A program made the position numbers and the translations under genes. A DNA stretch of 64,000 nt from Ethanoligenens sp047722935 (GTDB lineage: Bacteria > Bacillota > Clostridia > Oscillospirales > Ethanoligenentaceae), in the NCBI GenBank assembly GCA_047722935.1, contig JBDNZS010000002.1, positions 1-64,000 of the forward strand. The letters run 5' to 3'. Numbering within the stretch: position 1 is the first letter of the stretch; every line of letters starts with the position of its first letter. The notes below the pieces were generated by a model. It was not told the DNA's origin. It did not search any database and saw only the letters and a list, made by a program, of their open reading frames with translations. Shown here piece by piece: positions 17,529 through 26,818 of the stretch.

Positions 17529-17553
17529 TTCACTGCTTTATATACCGTTATGC

Positions 17554-18087
17554 TCACGCATCCTGTTTGGCGGAAGCCGCTGTGGCGGCGGTTTTCTTCT
17601 GTTTGCGCGCCTCATATTTTGCCTGCTCGTGTGCAAAATCCTTTTTTTCCTGCTCAGTCTGCGGCAGCAGCGGCGGCACCGTCACCGGGCGATCACCGTC
17701 ACCCAGTGCCACGAAAGTGAAATAAGCCGTATTCGTCAATTTGGACTGATGCGTTTTGAAATCCTCCGTGCCCACCACAATGCGCACCTTCATTGACGTG
17801 TGCCCTACCCAAACGAGTTTCGACGTCACCGTGACGACTTCTCCGACATGGATAGGATAACGGAACTCAATTTTATCCACCGTCACGGTGGCGACCTCAT
17901 GTCCGGAATGGCGGCGGCAAGTCAGCGCCCCCGCAATATCCATATAATGCATGAGTTGACCTCCCTGCAAATTGCCCAGCAAATTAGCCTGTGCCGGCAA
18001 AATCAATTCCGTCATGATCGCCACGGATTCTTCAGGTGTACGACTGGCCTGCACTACTTTTTTCGGTTCGACAGCAGTATGTTCCAT
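17554..18087 (-). CDS. Acyl-CoA thioesterase, hotdog fold (YciA/BFIT-like)
   Basis: A 177-residue protein with one 4HBT hotdog domain. The key region is LGNLQGGQLMHYMDIAGALTCRRHSG (about residues 36-61), containing the conserved N/G and the catalytic Asp on the long helix, followed by TVTVDKIEFRYPIHVGEVVTVTSKLVWVG. The family hydrolyses acyl-CoAs in the cytosol; the acyl chain preference is unknown. The C-terminus adds a charged, Lys/Ala-rich tail of about 40 residues. GGAGG lies 7 nt before the ATG. Confidence 0.88.
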   Translation of the reverse strand: MEHTAVEPKKVVQASRTPEESVAIMTELILPAQANLLGNLQGGQLMHYMDIAGALTCRRHSGHEVATVTVDKIEFRYPIHVGEVVTVTSKLVWVGHTSMKVRIVVGTEDFKTHQSKLTNTAYFTFVALGDGDRPVTVPPLLPQTEQEKKDFAHEQAKYEARKQKKTAATAASAKQDA

Positions 18088-18500
18088 TATATGTCCTCCC
18101 TATCCGTCATGCCGGTTTGGAATAACCCGCCCGGCGTTCTTTACCCGTGCTTTCGTATGGCTTAAGTATACCAAGATTATATCACTATTGCAAGTTAGAA
18201 ATACCTCTTATGCAAATTTTACAATTTTCCCCGGGCATTTCTTTCATGTAATTCCTTGCATCTGCACACAGGGGATGCTATAATAAAAAAACACTGAAAA
18301 AGTGCCGCCTTTCTTGCTTTTCCACAGTCTGTCGCACATATTAGGGTGCTCAGCCTGTGGTTATCGCCGACTTCGGCAGAAAATGTCGTATGCATTATGC
18401 CGACGCTTTTTCGTATTATCTAAACAAAGTGCCAAAAGCAGTAATAGACGTTCGTCCCCACACAGGGCGGCGCAGTTTGTAAATGAGGGATGCAAGTTAC
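18088..18500 (+). promoter_or_regulatory. gltB promoter and long leader
   Basis: A strong sigma-A promoter, TTGCAT (18256-18261), 17 nt, TATAAT (18279-18284), reads toward gltB. The expected transcript has about 210 nt of untranslated leader. Small stems can be drawn (for example GCCGA-CTT-CGGC near 18368, and GACG-TT-CGTC near 18446), but I cannot assign them to a known riboswitch class, including the glutamine-binding ones. The part 18088-18255 shows nothing clear. Confidence 0.6.
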
Positions 18501-21500
18501 ATGAAAACTATCATCAATACCCAAAAGCAGGGACTGTATGACCCCGCCTTTGAGCATGACGCCTGCGGCATTGGCCTCTTAGCCAATATAAAAGGAAAGA
18601 AATCCAACGAACTGCTCCGCCAGTCGCTTACCGTGCTGTGCAATCTCGCCCATCGCGGCGGGGTGGGCAGCGAACCGAACTCCGGTGACGGCGCAGGCGT
18701 TTTGCTTCAAATCCCGCACGCGTTCTTTCAGAAAGTCTGCACAGGCTTTGGCCTGCCGGCAGCGGGTGATTACGGCGTGGGCATGTTTTTCCTGCCGCGT
18801 GACGTAGAAACGCAAAAAGGCATCGCAGAACGCTTCAAAGCGATTACGGCGGACGAAGGACTTGAGCTGCTCGGCTGGCGCGACGTGCCGGTCGACCCCT
18901 CTTCTCTCGGCGAGACTGCCGTGGCAAGTATGCCGTTCATTCGGCAGGTCTTCGTAGCGCGCGGCAAGATTGCCGCGGGCGCAGCATTGGAGCGGGCGCT
19001 CTACATCGCCCGCCGCCGCCTGGAAAAAGACGTCGCATCCGCTTATCCCGGACAAGGCTTCTATGTAGCCAGCTTTTCGGCACAAACCATCGTTTATAAA
19101 GGGATGCTCACACCCGAACAGGTGGGCGCATTTTACCCCGACCTGCACGACGACGCGATAGAGACCGCCATCGCGCTTGTCCATTCGCGCTACAGCACCA
19201 ACACATTCCCCAGCTGGAACCGTGCGCACCCCAACCGTTACCTCATTCATAACGGTGAAATCAACACGCTCTGCGGCAATGTCAACTTCATGAACGCACG
19301 TGAATCGATGTTGAAATCGGATGCGTTCGGCGCTGCGCTGCCAAAAGTGCTGCCGGTGATTAACCCCGATGGCAGTGACTCCGCGATGTTCGACAACACC
19401 GTCGAGTTTCTGCACATGACGGGAATGCCGCTGCACCGCATCATGATGTTGATGATTCCTGAGCCATGGGACGGGCATGAGAGCATGAGCGCCGAGAGAA
19501 AGGCGTTCTATGAATACCAGAGCTGCCTGATGGAACCATGGGACGGTCCGGTTGCCATGGGTTTCACCGACGGCGTGCGGGTAGGTGCGGTGCTTGACCG
19601 AAACGGCCTGCGTCCGGCGCGTTATACGGTAACCACCGATGATCTCATCGTGCTTTCCTCTGAAACCGGCGTGCTGGACATCCCGCCCGAAAAGGTGGTC
19701 AAGAAAGAACGCCTGCATCCCGGCCGGATGCTGCTTATCGACACCAAGCAGGGCCGCATCCTCACCAACGAGGAAATTAAAGAGGAAGCCGCACACGAAA
19801 AGCCCTATGCGGAGATCCTGGAACAAAACCTTGTCCGCCAGACTGCGCTGCCAAAAGCAAACGCAGCCCCACAGGCACTGAAATTTCCGCTCGAACAGCT
19901 GCAAAAAGCGTTCGGCTACACATATGAGGACCTGCGCGCCATCCTCACCCCGCTCGCGCGGGACGGTGCCGACCCCGTGGGCGCCATGGGCAACGATATT
20001 CCGCTGGCGGTGCTTTCCGAACGCCCTCAGCTTTTATATGAATACTTCAAACAACTGTTCGCACAGGTGACAAATCCGCCGATCGACGCGCTGCGCGAGG
20101 CGGTCATCACCTCCTCCAAGGTGCTGCTCGGCTCGGAGGGCAACCTGCTCCGCCCCACGCCGGAGAGCGCCAGGCAGGTGCAGCTCAATTCCCCATTCAT
20201 CGACAACGCCACGCTGGCTTCCCTGCGGGAACTGTCGGTCAACGGGCTGCGGGCGGTCACGCTTCCCATCCTGTTCCACGCGGCAGAAGGCGGCGCGGGT
20301 TTGAAAAAAGCGATGGACTCTTTATTTGAGGTCGCAAAGGACGCCGTGCAAAAGGGTGTAAACATTTTAATCCTCAGCGACCGCGGCGTGGACAAGAAAC
20401 ACGCGGCGATCCCCGCATTGCTGGCTGTTGCCGGCCTGCACCACTTCCTCGTACGTGAAAAACTGCGCTGCAACACGAGTATTGTGCTGGAATCGGGCGA
20501 GCCGCGCGAAGTGCATCATTTTGCCACGCTGCTCGGCTACGGTGTATCCGCCGTCAACCCATACCTGGCTCTTGAATCGGTTGCACATCTGGTGGAAACC
20601 GGCTTCCTTACCGGCAAAACGGCGGAAGATGCGCAGGCAAAATACCTCAAGGGCATCACCAAAGGCGTTATCAAGGTGCTTTCCAAGATGGGCATCTCCA
20701 CCATCCAGAGCTATCAGGGCGCACAGATTTTTGAGGCGCTCGGGTTGGAGAAACCGTTTATTGACCGCTATTTTACCGGCACCCCCTCCCGCATCGGCGG
20801 GATTGGCTTGAACGGTGTGGCGGTCGAAGCGGCGGCGCGCCATGCGGACGGTTTCCCCATCGGCGGCGTACCGGACAATGGACTGGAAAGCGGCGGAAAA
20901 TATCAGTATCGCCGCGACGGTGAATACCATCTCTACAACCCCGTGACCATCCACACTTTGCAGGAAGCCTGTCGTTCCGGTGACTTTACTAAATTCAAAG
21001 AATATACCGCGCTCATCAACAGCACATCCGAGCAGCTTTGCACCCTGCGCGGCCTGCTCAAGTTCAAATCCGGCAAACCGGTGCCGCTGGATGAAGTGGA
21101 AACGGTGGACTCCCTCTGTGCCCGTTTTAAGACCGGCGCGATGTCCTTCGGCTCCATCAGCCAGGAAGCGCATGAGGCCATGGCCATCGCCATGAACCGC
21201 ATCGGCGGCAAAAGCAACACCGGCGAAGGCGGCGAAGACCCGGCGCGTTTTATTCCGGACGCAAACGGCGATTCCCGTTGCTCCGCCATCAAGCAGGTGG
21301 CGTCGGGACGTTTCGGCGTGACCAGCGACTACCTCGTTCATGCCCAGGAAATTCAGATCAAGATGGCACAGGGTGCGAAACCCGGCGAGGGCGGACAGTT
21401 GCCCGGCCGCAAGGTCTACCCATGGGTCGCCAAGGTGCGGCATTCCACACCGGGCGTGGGGCTCATCTCCCCGCCCCCGCATCATGACATCTACTCCATC

Positions 21501-23078
21501 GAGGATCTGAAAGAGCTGATTCACGACCTCAAAAACGCCAGTCCTGCTGCGCGCATCAGTGTCAAACTGGTGTCCGAGACCGGCGTGGGCACGGTGGCCG
21601 CGGGTGTTGCCAAGGCGCTGGCCGACGTCATCCTGATCAGCGGTTATGACGGCGGCACCGGCGCATCGCCCCGCACCAGCACCCGCCACGCAGGCTTGCC
21701 GTGGGAGCTCGGTCTTGCCGAGACCCATCAGACTCTGGTACTCAACAACCTGCGCAGCCGTGTGGTGGTGGAAGCCGACGGCAAGCTGATGACCGGGCGG
21801 GATGTTGCGATTGCGGCGCTACTCGGCGCAGAGGAATTTGGGTTTGCCACCGCGCCACTGGTCACGCTTGGCTGCGTGATGATGCGCGTGTGCAACCTGG
21901 ACACCTGCCCTGTTGGCGTCGCCACCCAAAATCCCCGCCTGCGTGCAAAATTCAAAGGCGACCCGCAGCATGTAGTCAACTTCATGCGTTTCATCGCCGA
22001 AGATTTGCGCGAGGTCATGGCCTCCCTCGGTTTCCGTACCATTGAGGAAATGGTCGGGCGCACCGACATGCTCATGGTCGATCAGACCCGCGGCAACTGG
22101 AAGACCCAAAATCTTGACTTTGACGCCATCCTGTTCCACCCCAAGGTGAACGGTGATGTGGACGTTTATCATACCATGAATCAGGACCACGGCCTGGATG
22201 AATCGCTCGACCGGCAAAAACTGCTGGCAATCTGCGCACCCGCCATCCAAAATGGCGAAAAGGTGGAGGCGGATGTGGATATCCGCAACACTGACCGCGC
22301 AGCCTGCACCATCCTCGGCAGCGAAATTACCAAAGCGCACGGCGGCGAGGGACTCCCGGATGACACCGTCACCCTGCACCTGCACGGCACCACCGGACTG
22401 AGTTTCGGCGCATTCACCCCGCATGGCATCACGCTTGATTTGGAGGGCGACGCGAACGATTATATCGGCAAAGGACTTTCCGGCGGAAAAATAATCGTAC
22501 ACAAGCCTGCGGCCGCAACTTTTGTACCGGAAGACAACATCATCATCGGCAACGTGGCATTCTACGGTGCAACCAGCGGCGAAGCCTACATTGGCGGCGT
22601 GGCGGGCGAGCGTTTCTGTGTGCGCAACAGCGGCGTCACTGCCGTGGTAGAAGCAGTAGGTGACCACGGGTGCGAATATATGACCGGCGGCCATGTGGCC
22701 GTGCTGGGCAAAACCGGACGTAACTTCGCGGCAGGCATGTCCGGCGGCGTAGCCTATGTCTATGACGAAGACGGCAGTTTCCCCGTGCGCTGCAACACTG
22801 AAATGGTGGAACTTGGCCCGGTGGAAGGCGAGGATGCGGATATCCTGCACACCATGCTGAAAAAACATGCCGCTTACACGGGCAGCACCCGTGCCAACGT
22901 CCTCTTAGACGATTGGGACGCGGCACTTGCCAAATTTGTGCGCGTCATGCCGCGCGACTACCAACGCATCCTGCTTGCCATCAAACAGGCACGGGAAGAC
23001 GGCATGACCGGTGACGACGCGTTGCTCGCGGCTTTTGAAGCCAATTTCAAGGCCCCCGCAAAAGCGGGCGTCAAATAA
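18501..23078 (+). CDS. gltB: Glutamate synthase large (alpha) subunit
   Basis: With GltD it makes two glutamates from glutamine and 2-oxoglutarate. The 1525-residue protein starts with a class-II glutamine amidotransferase domain whose nucleophile is Cys22 (in EHDACGIG), implying removal of a 21-residue propeptide. A central domain follows, then the FMN-binding synthase barrel with GGKSNTGEGGEDPAR and GYDGGTGASPRTSTRHAG. The 3Fe-4S cysteines lie in CVMMRVCNLDTCPVG, and the C-terminal right-handed beta-helix (GXXGXXXG repeats) closes the protein. The start at 18501 has GAGGG 10 nt upstream; an in-frame ATG six codons earlier is possible. gltD follows after 13 nt. Confidence 0.97.
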   Translation: MKTIINTQKQGLYDPAFEHDACGIGLLANIKGKKSNELLRQSLTVLCNLAHRGGVGSEPNSGDGAGVLLQIPHAFFQKVCTGFGLPAAGDYGVGMFFLPRDVETQKGIAERFKAITADEGLELLGWRDVPVDPSSLGETAVASMPFIRQVFVARGKIAAGAALERALYIARRRLEKDVASAYPGQGFYVASFSAQTIVYKGMLTPEQVGAFYPDLHDDAIETAIALVHSRYSTNTFPSWNRAHPNRYLIHNGEINTLCGNVNFMNARESMLKSDAFGAALPKVLPVINPDGSDSAMFDNTVEFLHMTGMPLHRIMMLMIPEPWDGHESMSAERKAFYEYQSCLMEPWDGPVAMGFTDGVRVGAVLDRNGLRPARYTVTTDDLIVLSSETGVLDIPPEKVVKKERLHPGRMLLIDTKQGRILTNEEIKEEAAHEKPYAEILEQNLVRQTALPKANAAPQALKFPLEQLQKAFGYTYEDLRAILTPLARDGADPVGAMGNDIPLAVLSERPQLLYEYFKQLFAQVTNPPIDALREAVITSSKVLLGSEGNLLRPTPESARQVQLNSPFIDNATLASLRELSVNGLRAVTLPILFHAAEGGAGLKKAMDSLFEVAKDAVQKGVNILILSDRGVDKKHAAIPALLAVAGLHHFLVREKLRCNTSIVLESGEPREVHHFATLLGYGVSAVNPYLALESVAHLVETGFLTGKTAEDAQAKYLKGITKGVIKVLSKMGISTIQSYQGAQIFEALGLEKPFIDRYFTGTPSRIGGIGLNGVAVEAAARHADGFPIGGVPDNGLESGGKYQYRRDGEYHLYNPVTIHTLQEACRSGDFTKFKEYTALINSTSEQLCTLRGLLKFKSGKPVPLDEVETVDSLCARFKTGAMSFGSISQEAHEAMAIAMNRIGGKSNTGEGGEDPARFIPDANGDSRCSAIKQVASGRFGVTSDYLVHAQEIQIKMAQGAKPGEGGQLPGRKVYPWVAKVRHSTPGVGLISPPPHHDIYSIEDLKELIHDLKNASPAARISVKLVSETGVGTVAAGVAKALADVILISGYDGGTGASPRTSTRHAGLPWELGLAETHQTLVLNNLRSRVVVEADGKLMTGRDVAIAALLGAEEFGFATAPLVTLGCVMMRVCNLDTCPVGVATQNPRLRAKFKGDPQHVVNFMRFIAEDLREVMASLGFRTIEEMVGRTDMLMVDQTRGNWKTQNLDFDAILFHPKVNGDVDVYHTMNQDHGLDESLDRQKLLAICAPAIQNGEKVEADVDIRNTDRAACTILGSEITKAHGGEGLPDDTVTLHLHGTTGLSFGAFTPHGITLDLEGDANDYIGKGLSGGKIIVHKPAAATFVPEDNIIIGNVAFYGATSGEAYIGGVAGERFCVRNSGVTAVVEAVGDHGCEYMTGGHVAVLGKTGRNFAAGMSGGVAYVYDEDGSFPVRCNTEMVELGPVEGEDADILHTMLKKHAAYTGSTRANVLLDDWDAALAKFVRVMPRDYQRILLAIKQAREDGMTGDDALLAAFEANFKAPAKAGVK

Positions 23079-23091
23079 GGGGGAGTGCATC

Positions 23092-24570
23092 ATGGCCAAA
23101 CCAACTGGATTTTTAGAATATACACGGGCGCTTTCCCCCGATCGGCCGCCGCTGGAACGCATTAAGGATTGGAAAGAATTCCACACCGCGTTTTCAGCGG
23201 AGAAACAGCAGGTACAGGCCGCGCGCTGCATGGACTGCGGCACCCCGTTCTGTCACTCGGGACTGCTCATCGGCGGGGCGGCATCCGGCTGCCCCATCAA
23301 CAACCTCATCCCCGAATGGAATGAGCTGGTCTATCGCGGGTTGTGGGATGAGGCCGCCAAACGGCTGCTCAAGACCAACAACTTTCCCGAGTTTACGGGT
23401 CGCGTCTGTCCTGCCCCATGCGAGGGTTCCTGCACATTGGGGCTGATCGACCCCGCAGTTTCCATCAAGGCCGATGAATGTGAAATCATCGACTATGCGT
23501 TCGAGCAGGGGTGGATCAAGCCTCAGCCGCCTGAAACGCGCACTGGCAAAAAGGTGGCGGTAATTGGTTCCGGCCCGTCCGGCCTTGCCTGTGCCGCCCA
23601 ACTCAACTATGCAGGACACAGTGTTACCGTCTTTGAGCGTGCTGACCGTCCGGGCGGCCTTCTAATGTATGGCATCCCCAACATGAAGCTCGACAAACAG
23701 CGGGTGTTACGTCGTGTCAAGCTGATGGAAGACGAGGGCGTGACTTTCAAAACCGGCGTGGAAGTGGGCAAAGACCTCGATGCGCAGTCCCTGCTTGCGG
23801 ATTTTGACGCAGTGGTGCTATGCACCGGCGCAACCAAGCCGCGCGACCTCTCCGCCGAAGGGCGTGAAGGCGCAGAAGGCATTCACTTCGCGGTGGATTT
23901 CCTACATGCCAACACCAAGAGCCTGCTTGACTCCGAGCTTAAAGACGGCAGCTATATTTCCGCCAAGGATAAGCACGTCATCGTCATCGGCGGCGGCGAC
24001 ACCGGCACCGACTGTGTTGCCACCTCTATACGCCATGGCTGCAAGAGCATCGTGCAGTTTGAGATCATGCCTAAACCATCCGCTGACCGCACCGCAGGCA
24101 ACCCATGGCCGGAATGGCCGAAAATCTTCCGCACCGATTATGGTCAGGAAGAAGCGGCTGCCGTTTTCGGCGGAGACCCGCGCACCTATGGCGTGATGAC
24201 CACAAAAGTCGAAACTGATGATGCGGGTCATATCCGCGCGCTGGACACTGTTCAGGTGGAGTGGAAAAAGGACGCCAAAAGCGGGCGGTTCTCCCCCGTA
24301 CCGGTTTCCGGCAGCGAAAAGACTTGGCAGGCCGATCTTGTGTTGATTGCCATGGGATTCCTCGGACCAGAGCAGGCCTTGCTGGATGATCTTGGGATTG
24401 AGCGCACCGCGCGCAGCAATGTCAATGCCTCCGAGGCCGATTATGCAACCAATATCCCGGGCATTTTTGCCGCCGGAGATGCCCGCAGAGGCCAGAGTCT
24501 GGTCGTCTGGGGTATCCACGAGGGCCGCGCGGCGGCGGCGGCCTGCGATCATTATTTAACAAATCAATAA
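23092..24570 (+). CDS. gltD: Glutamate synthase small (beta) subunit
   Basis: It passes electrons from NAD(P)H through FAD and Fe-S clusters to GltB. The 492-residue protein has the N-terminal Fe-S domain (CMDCGTPFCH, GCPINNLIPEWN and CPAPCEGSC). The FAD site VIGSGPSGLACAAQLNYAGH is at about residue 154, the GGLLMYGIPNMKLDK segment follows, and the NAD(P)H site is VIGGGDTGTDCVATSIRHG. The C-terminal FAAGDARRGQSLVVWGI is also conserved. GGGGGAG lies 7 nt before the ATG at 23092, so the longer upstream frame overlapping gltB is not used. It is the last gene of the operon, ended by the terminator at 24600. Confidence 0.97.
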   Translation: MAKPTGFLEYTRALSPDRPPLERIKDWKEFHTAFSAEKQQVQAARCMDCGTPFCHSGLLIGGAASGCPINNLIPEWNELVYRGLWDEAAKRLLKTNNFPEFTGRVCPAPCEGSCTLGLIDPAVSIKADECEIIDYAFEQGWIKPQPPETRTGKKVAVIGSGPSGLACAAQLNYAGHSVTVFERADRPGGLLMYGIPNMKLDKQRVLRRVKLMEDEGVTFKTGVEVGKDLDAQSLLADFDAVVLCTGATKPRDLSAEGREGAEGIHFAVDFLHANTKSLLDSELKDGSYISAKDKHVIVIGGGDTGTDCVATSIRHGCKSIVQFEIMPKPSADRTAGNPWPEWPKIFRTDYGQEEAAAVFGGDPRTYGVMTTKVETDDAGHIRALDTVQVEWKKDAKSGRFSPVPVSGSEKTWQADLVLIAMGFLGPEQALLDDLGIERTARSNVNASEADYATNIPGIFAAGDARRGQSLVVWGIHEGRAAAAACDHYLTNQ

Positions 24571-24599
24571 ACGGTTATCGATAAAACGCTACAAAAAAA

Positions 24600-24640
24600 C
24601 AGGAAGCTTGTGCGCAACGCACGAGCTTCCTGCTTTTTGT
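24600..24640. terminator. Bidirectional terminator between gltD and the EFR1-like gene
   Basis: A 15-bp stem (CAGGAAGCTTGTGCG with its complement, one G-T pair, CAA loop). It is followed by CTTTTTGTTG on the plus strand and by TTTTTTTG on the minus strand. It serves both convergent genes. Confidence 0.85.
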
Positions 24641-24661
24641 TGTCTTGCCTTTGCATCTATT

Positions 24662-25450
24662 TTATTCAACGGCAGAGGGCATCATATCCTCGCAGGTGAC
24701 ATCGGGATGATGATAACGCGTCCGTTTCGCCGTAATGTCCTTGTAATTGATGGCTTTCTGGGGACACCACTGAATACACGCCATGCACTGTTCACACGCG
24801 TTTCTCCAGCTTGGTTTTCCACCCGTTATCTCAATATTGTCCGACGGACAAATGCGGGCGCAAGTGCCACAGCCCGTACAGTTTGCATTGGCATGGAAAT
24901 CTGCCGCCATTTTTCCAAACCCGGCGATAATTTCACGGTCTTTTGCTTCCATTTGGCGAAGCAGCCAACTGCCCTTTGGTATGGGCGTGGTCGTTTTCGC
25001 TTGCACAGCGGTCGCAATTTTATGTAGCTTTTTCTTTGCTCTTTTGTATATTAACCGTTGCAATCCACTCGGTGACGCGTCATATTTGTTAATGTAATTA
25101 CCCGGCTCGCGCACAGAAAATCCCGCGTGCAGCGTACCGTCCCTTTCGGCAATGGCCTGTTCGCACTCCGCAAGCGTCATGCCATACACCCCAGCAAATG
25201 AAACGACCGCAAACAGATAGGGAACGTTCTGCACGTTCAGATGGTCAATAAACCGCCGCACGATCGGCGGCACACAAGTAAAATACGTCGGAAATACCAG
25301 ACCGACGCGGGTATATGGCAGATCAAGTGTCCCTTTTTTGACCGCGTCCGCAATGGAAATCAGCTCGGTATCCCCTATCTCTTCGGCAATCTGCCGCGCT
25401 GCCGCCAAGTTGTTCCCTGTTCCCGTAAAATAAAAAATTACGTTTTCCAC
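24662..25450 (-). CDS. EFR1 family ferrodoxin (flavodoxin domain plus 2[4Fe-4S])
   Basis: A 262-residue cytosolic electron carrier. The N-terminal flavodoxin-like domain carries the FMN phosphate loop FTGTGNNLAAA (residues 8-18) and a second flavin-contact segment FPTYFTCVPPIV. The C-terminal domain has two ferredoxin motifs, CTGCGTCARICP and CEQCMACIQWCP (about residues 188-225). This combination defines the EFR1 family common in anaerobes; its partners are unknown. The GTG start at 25450 has GGGGAG 6 nt upstream. It is followed by the bidirectional terminator. The upstream neighbour is a same-strand TetR gene that could control it. Confidence 0.9.
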   Translation of the reverse strand: MENVIFYFTGTGNNLAAARQIAEEIGDTELISIADAVKKGTLDLPYTRVGLVFPTYFTCVPPIVRRFIDHLNVQNVPYLFAVVSFAGVYGMTLAECEQAIAERDGTLHAGFSVREPGNYINKYDASPSGLQRLIYKRAKKKLHKIATAVQAKTTTPIPKGSWLLRQMEAKDREIIAGFGKMAADFHANANCTGCGTCARICPSDNIEITGGKPSWRNACEQCMACIQWCPQKAINYKDITAKRTRYHHPDVTCEDMMPSAVE

Positions 25451-25522
25451 TTATAACTCCCCTGTTTTCAGTTCAAGCTCCTGCCATGTTTGATACGGAA
25501 AGGCAATGATTTCAAAACATCG

Positions 25523-26119
25523 CTATTTTTCTGCCATGATGATCCCATCCAGAATCAAAGAAACCGTGTACCGCACTTCATCCAGTATGGTGGCATAGGA
25601 GCCTTCCTCCGACAACGTACAGTCGATCCGGCTGCGGATCGCTTCCGCCACCGTAAGGATGCTTTTTGCCACGCGGTAGGTGTCGCACGCGCGCACCTCG
25701 CCGTTCTCTATGCTCTCCTGAAGAATATGGGCCAGCGTCTGTGTCTCCTCTTCCATCAACCGGTCATACATCAGCTGAAACACCGGTGCAATTTTCTGCA
25801 TACTGTCAATGCTCAGCTGCTTCAAATTGAGCGCATTCTTGATGAACGCCAGGCGTTGGGTTAAATACATTAAAACCTTTGCCTTGCAGCCAGAAGCGCC
25901 TTTTACTGCTATCATCACCCCATGCAGATATGTGCAAGCCTCTTGATAAATGACTTCGGTGTAGATATTCTCCTTGTTCTTGTAGTAATGATACAGCGAC
26001 GCTTTGTTCAGTCCCACAAGATTTCCAATATCATCCAAGGTCGTTTTCTCATACCCATATCTTGCAAAACAGTCGCCTGCCGCCCGCAATATTTCATCTT
26101 TTCTGTTTTGTGCGTCCAT
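25523..26119 (-). CDS. TetR/AcrR family transcriptional regulator
   Basis: A 198-residue repressor with the N-terminal TetR helix-turn-helix (about residues 8-54: ILRAAGDCFARYGYEKTTLDDIGNLVGLNKASLYHYYKNKENIY) and an all-helical ligand-binding domain of unknown effector. GGAGG lies 5 nt before the ATG at 26119. A TTGACA/TAATAT promoter with an inverted repeat across it lies immediately upstream (26143-26177), which indicates autorepression. The EFR1-like gene is 72 nt downstream on the same strand and is the likely target. The divergent desulfoferrodoxin promoter is only about 65 nt away and might also be affected. Confidence 0.9.
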   Translation of the reverse strand: MDAQNRKDEILRAAGDCFARYGYEKTTLDDIGNLVGLNKASLYHYYKNKENIYTEVIYQEACTYLHGVMIAVKGASGCKAKVLMYLTQRLAFIKNALNLKQLSIDSMQKIAPVFQLMYDRLMEEETQTLAHILQESIENGEVRACDTYRVAKSILTVAEAIRSRIDCTLSEEGSYATILDEVRYTVSLILDGIIMAEK

Positions 26120-26142
26120 GAGCACCTCCACTAAACTAATCT

Positions 26143-26177
26143 TCAAACATATTATATGATTGTTTGATAAATGTCAA
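26143..26177 (-). promoter_or_regulatory. tetR promoter with overlapping operator
   Basis: On the minus strand TTGACA (26172-26177), 17 nt, TAATAT (26149-26154). The inverted repeat TCAAACA (26143-26149) - 11 nt - TGTTTGA (26161-26167) covers the -10 box and spacer, a classic TetR-type operator position. Confidence 0.7.
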
Positions 26178-26242
26178 TGCCTTTTGCTTCTCCGCTCTTG
26201 TTTAGAAAAACGTCACATCCAGTATTTATCTCTTTGATACGC

Positions 26243-26270
26243 TTGACAAACTTTACAGATTAGGTATACT
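26243..26270 (+). promoter_or_regulatory. Promoter of the desulfoferrodoxin gene
   Basis: TTGACA (26243-26248), 16 nt, TATACT (26265-26270), 60 nt before the ATG at 26331. Confidence 0.7.
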
Positions 26271-26330
26271 TGAAGAGGTACATGCAATAAACAATAAAAA
26301 ACGATGATATACCGAAAGGGTGAACACGAC

Positions 26331-26708
26331 ATGAGTAATAGCATTTTTTATCGCTGTTCTAAATGTGGAAACATTGTCGCCTTGGTGAAAAACGGCGGCG
26401 GTACATTGGTCTGTTGCGGCGAACAGATGGACAACCTGGTTGCCAACTCCACCGACGCGGCACAGGAAAAACACGTGCCGGTCGTCACACGTGACGGCGA
26501 CGCGCTGACTGTTAAGGTCGGTTCCGTAGCGCATCCGATGCTGGAGGAACACTTCATCGAGTGGATCGCCATCGTCACCGGCGGCCAAGTCGTCATCAAG
26601 TATCTCAAACCCGGAGACGCACCTGAAAAGACCTTTGCAGTCGCCTGCAAAGCCGGTACAGCGTATGCGTACTGCAACCTGCACGGACTCTGGAAAGCAG
26701 AATTTTAA
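26331..26708 (+). CDS. dfx: Desulfoferrodoxin (superoxide reductase)
   Basis: It reduces superoxide to hydrogen peroxide in anaerobes without making O2. The 125-residue protein has the N-terminal desulforedoxin iron site (CSKCGN at residues 9-14, then a CC pair at about 29-30) and the C-terminal superoxide reductase site. The latter has the EKHVP segment with the catalytic Lys, HPMLEEHFIEWI for two histidines, and CNLHGLW for the Cys and last His. All metal ligands are present, so it is a class I (2Fe) enzyme. GAAAGGG lies 9 nt before the ATG at 26331; the upstream frame has no ribosome site. It has its own promoter and is ended by the terminator at 26746. Confidence 0.95.
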   Translation: MSNSIFYRCSKCGNIVALVKNGGGTLVCCGEQMDNLVANSTDAAQEKHVPVVTRDGDALTVKVGSVAHPMLEEHFIEWIAIVTGGQVVIKYLKPGDAPEKTFAVACKAGTAYAYCNLHGLWKAEF

Positions 26709-26745
26709 GACACAGGAACACCTGAAAGGCACACCCATTCTCACA

Positions 26746-26800
26746 AAAACAAGGCGGCTGGCAACGGGAAATTTCCTGTTGCCGGCCGCCTTGTTTTTCT
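26746..26800. terminator. Bidirectional terminator between dfx and mntH
   Basis: A long stem: outer AACAAGGCGGC/GCCGCCTTGTT and inner GGCAAC..GTTGCC, followed by TTTTTCTT on the plus strand and TTTTTGTGAG on the minus strand. It separates two convergent genes. Confidence 0.85.
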
Positions 26801-26818
26801 TCTAATCTGCGCGTTGTT

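Noticed and set aside
18579..22868. Several long minus-strand open frames (441, 453 and 349 codons) across gltB
   Set aside because: They are shadows of the glutamate synthase gene, with no domain signatures.
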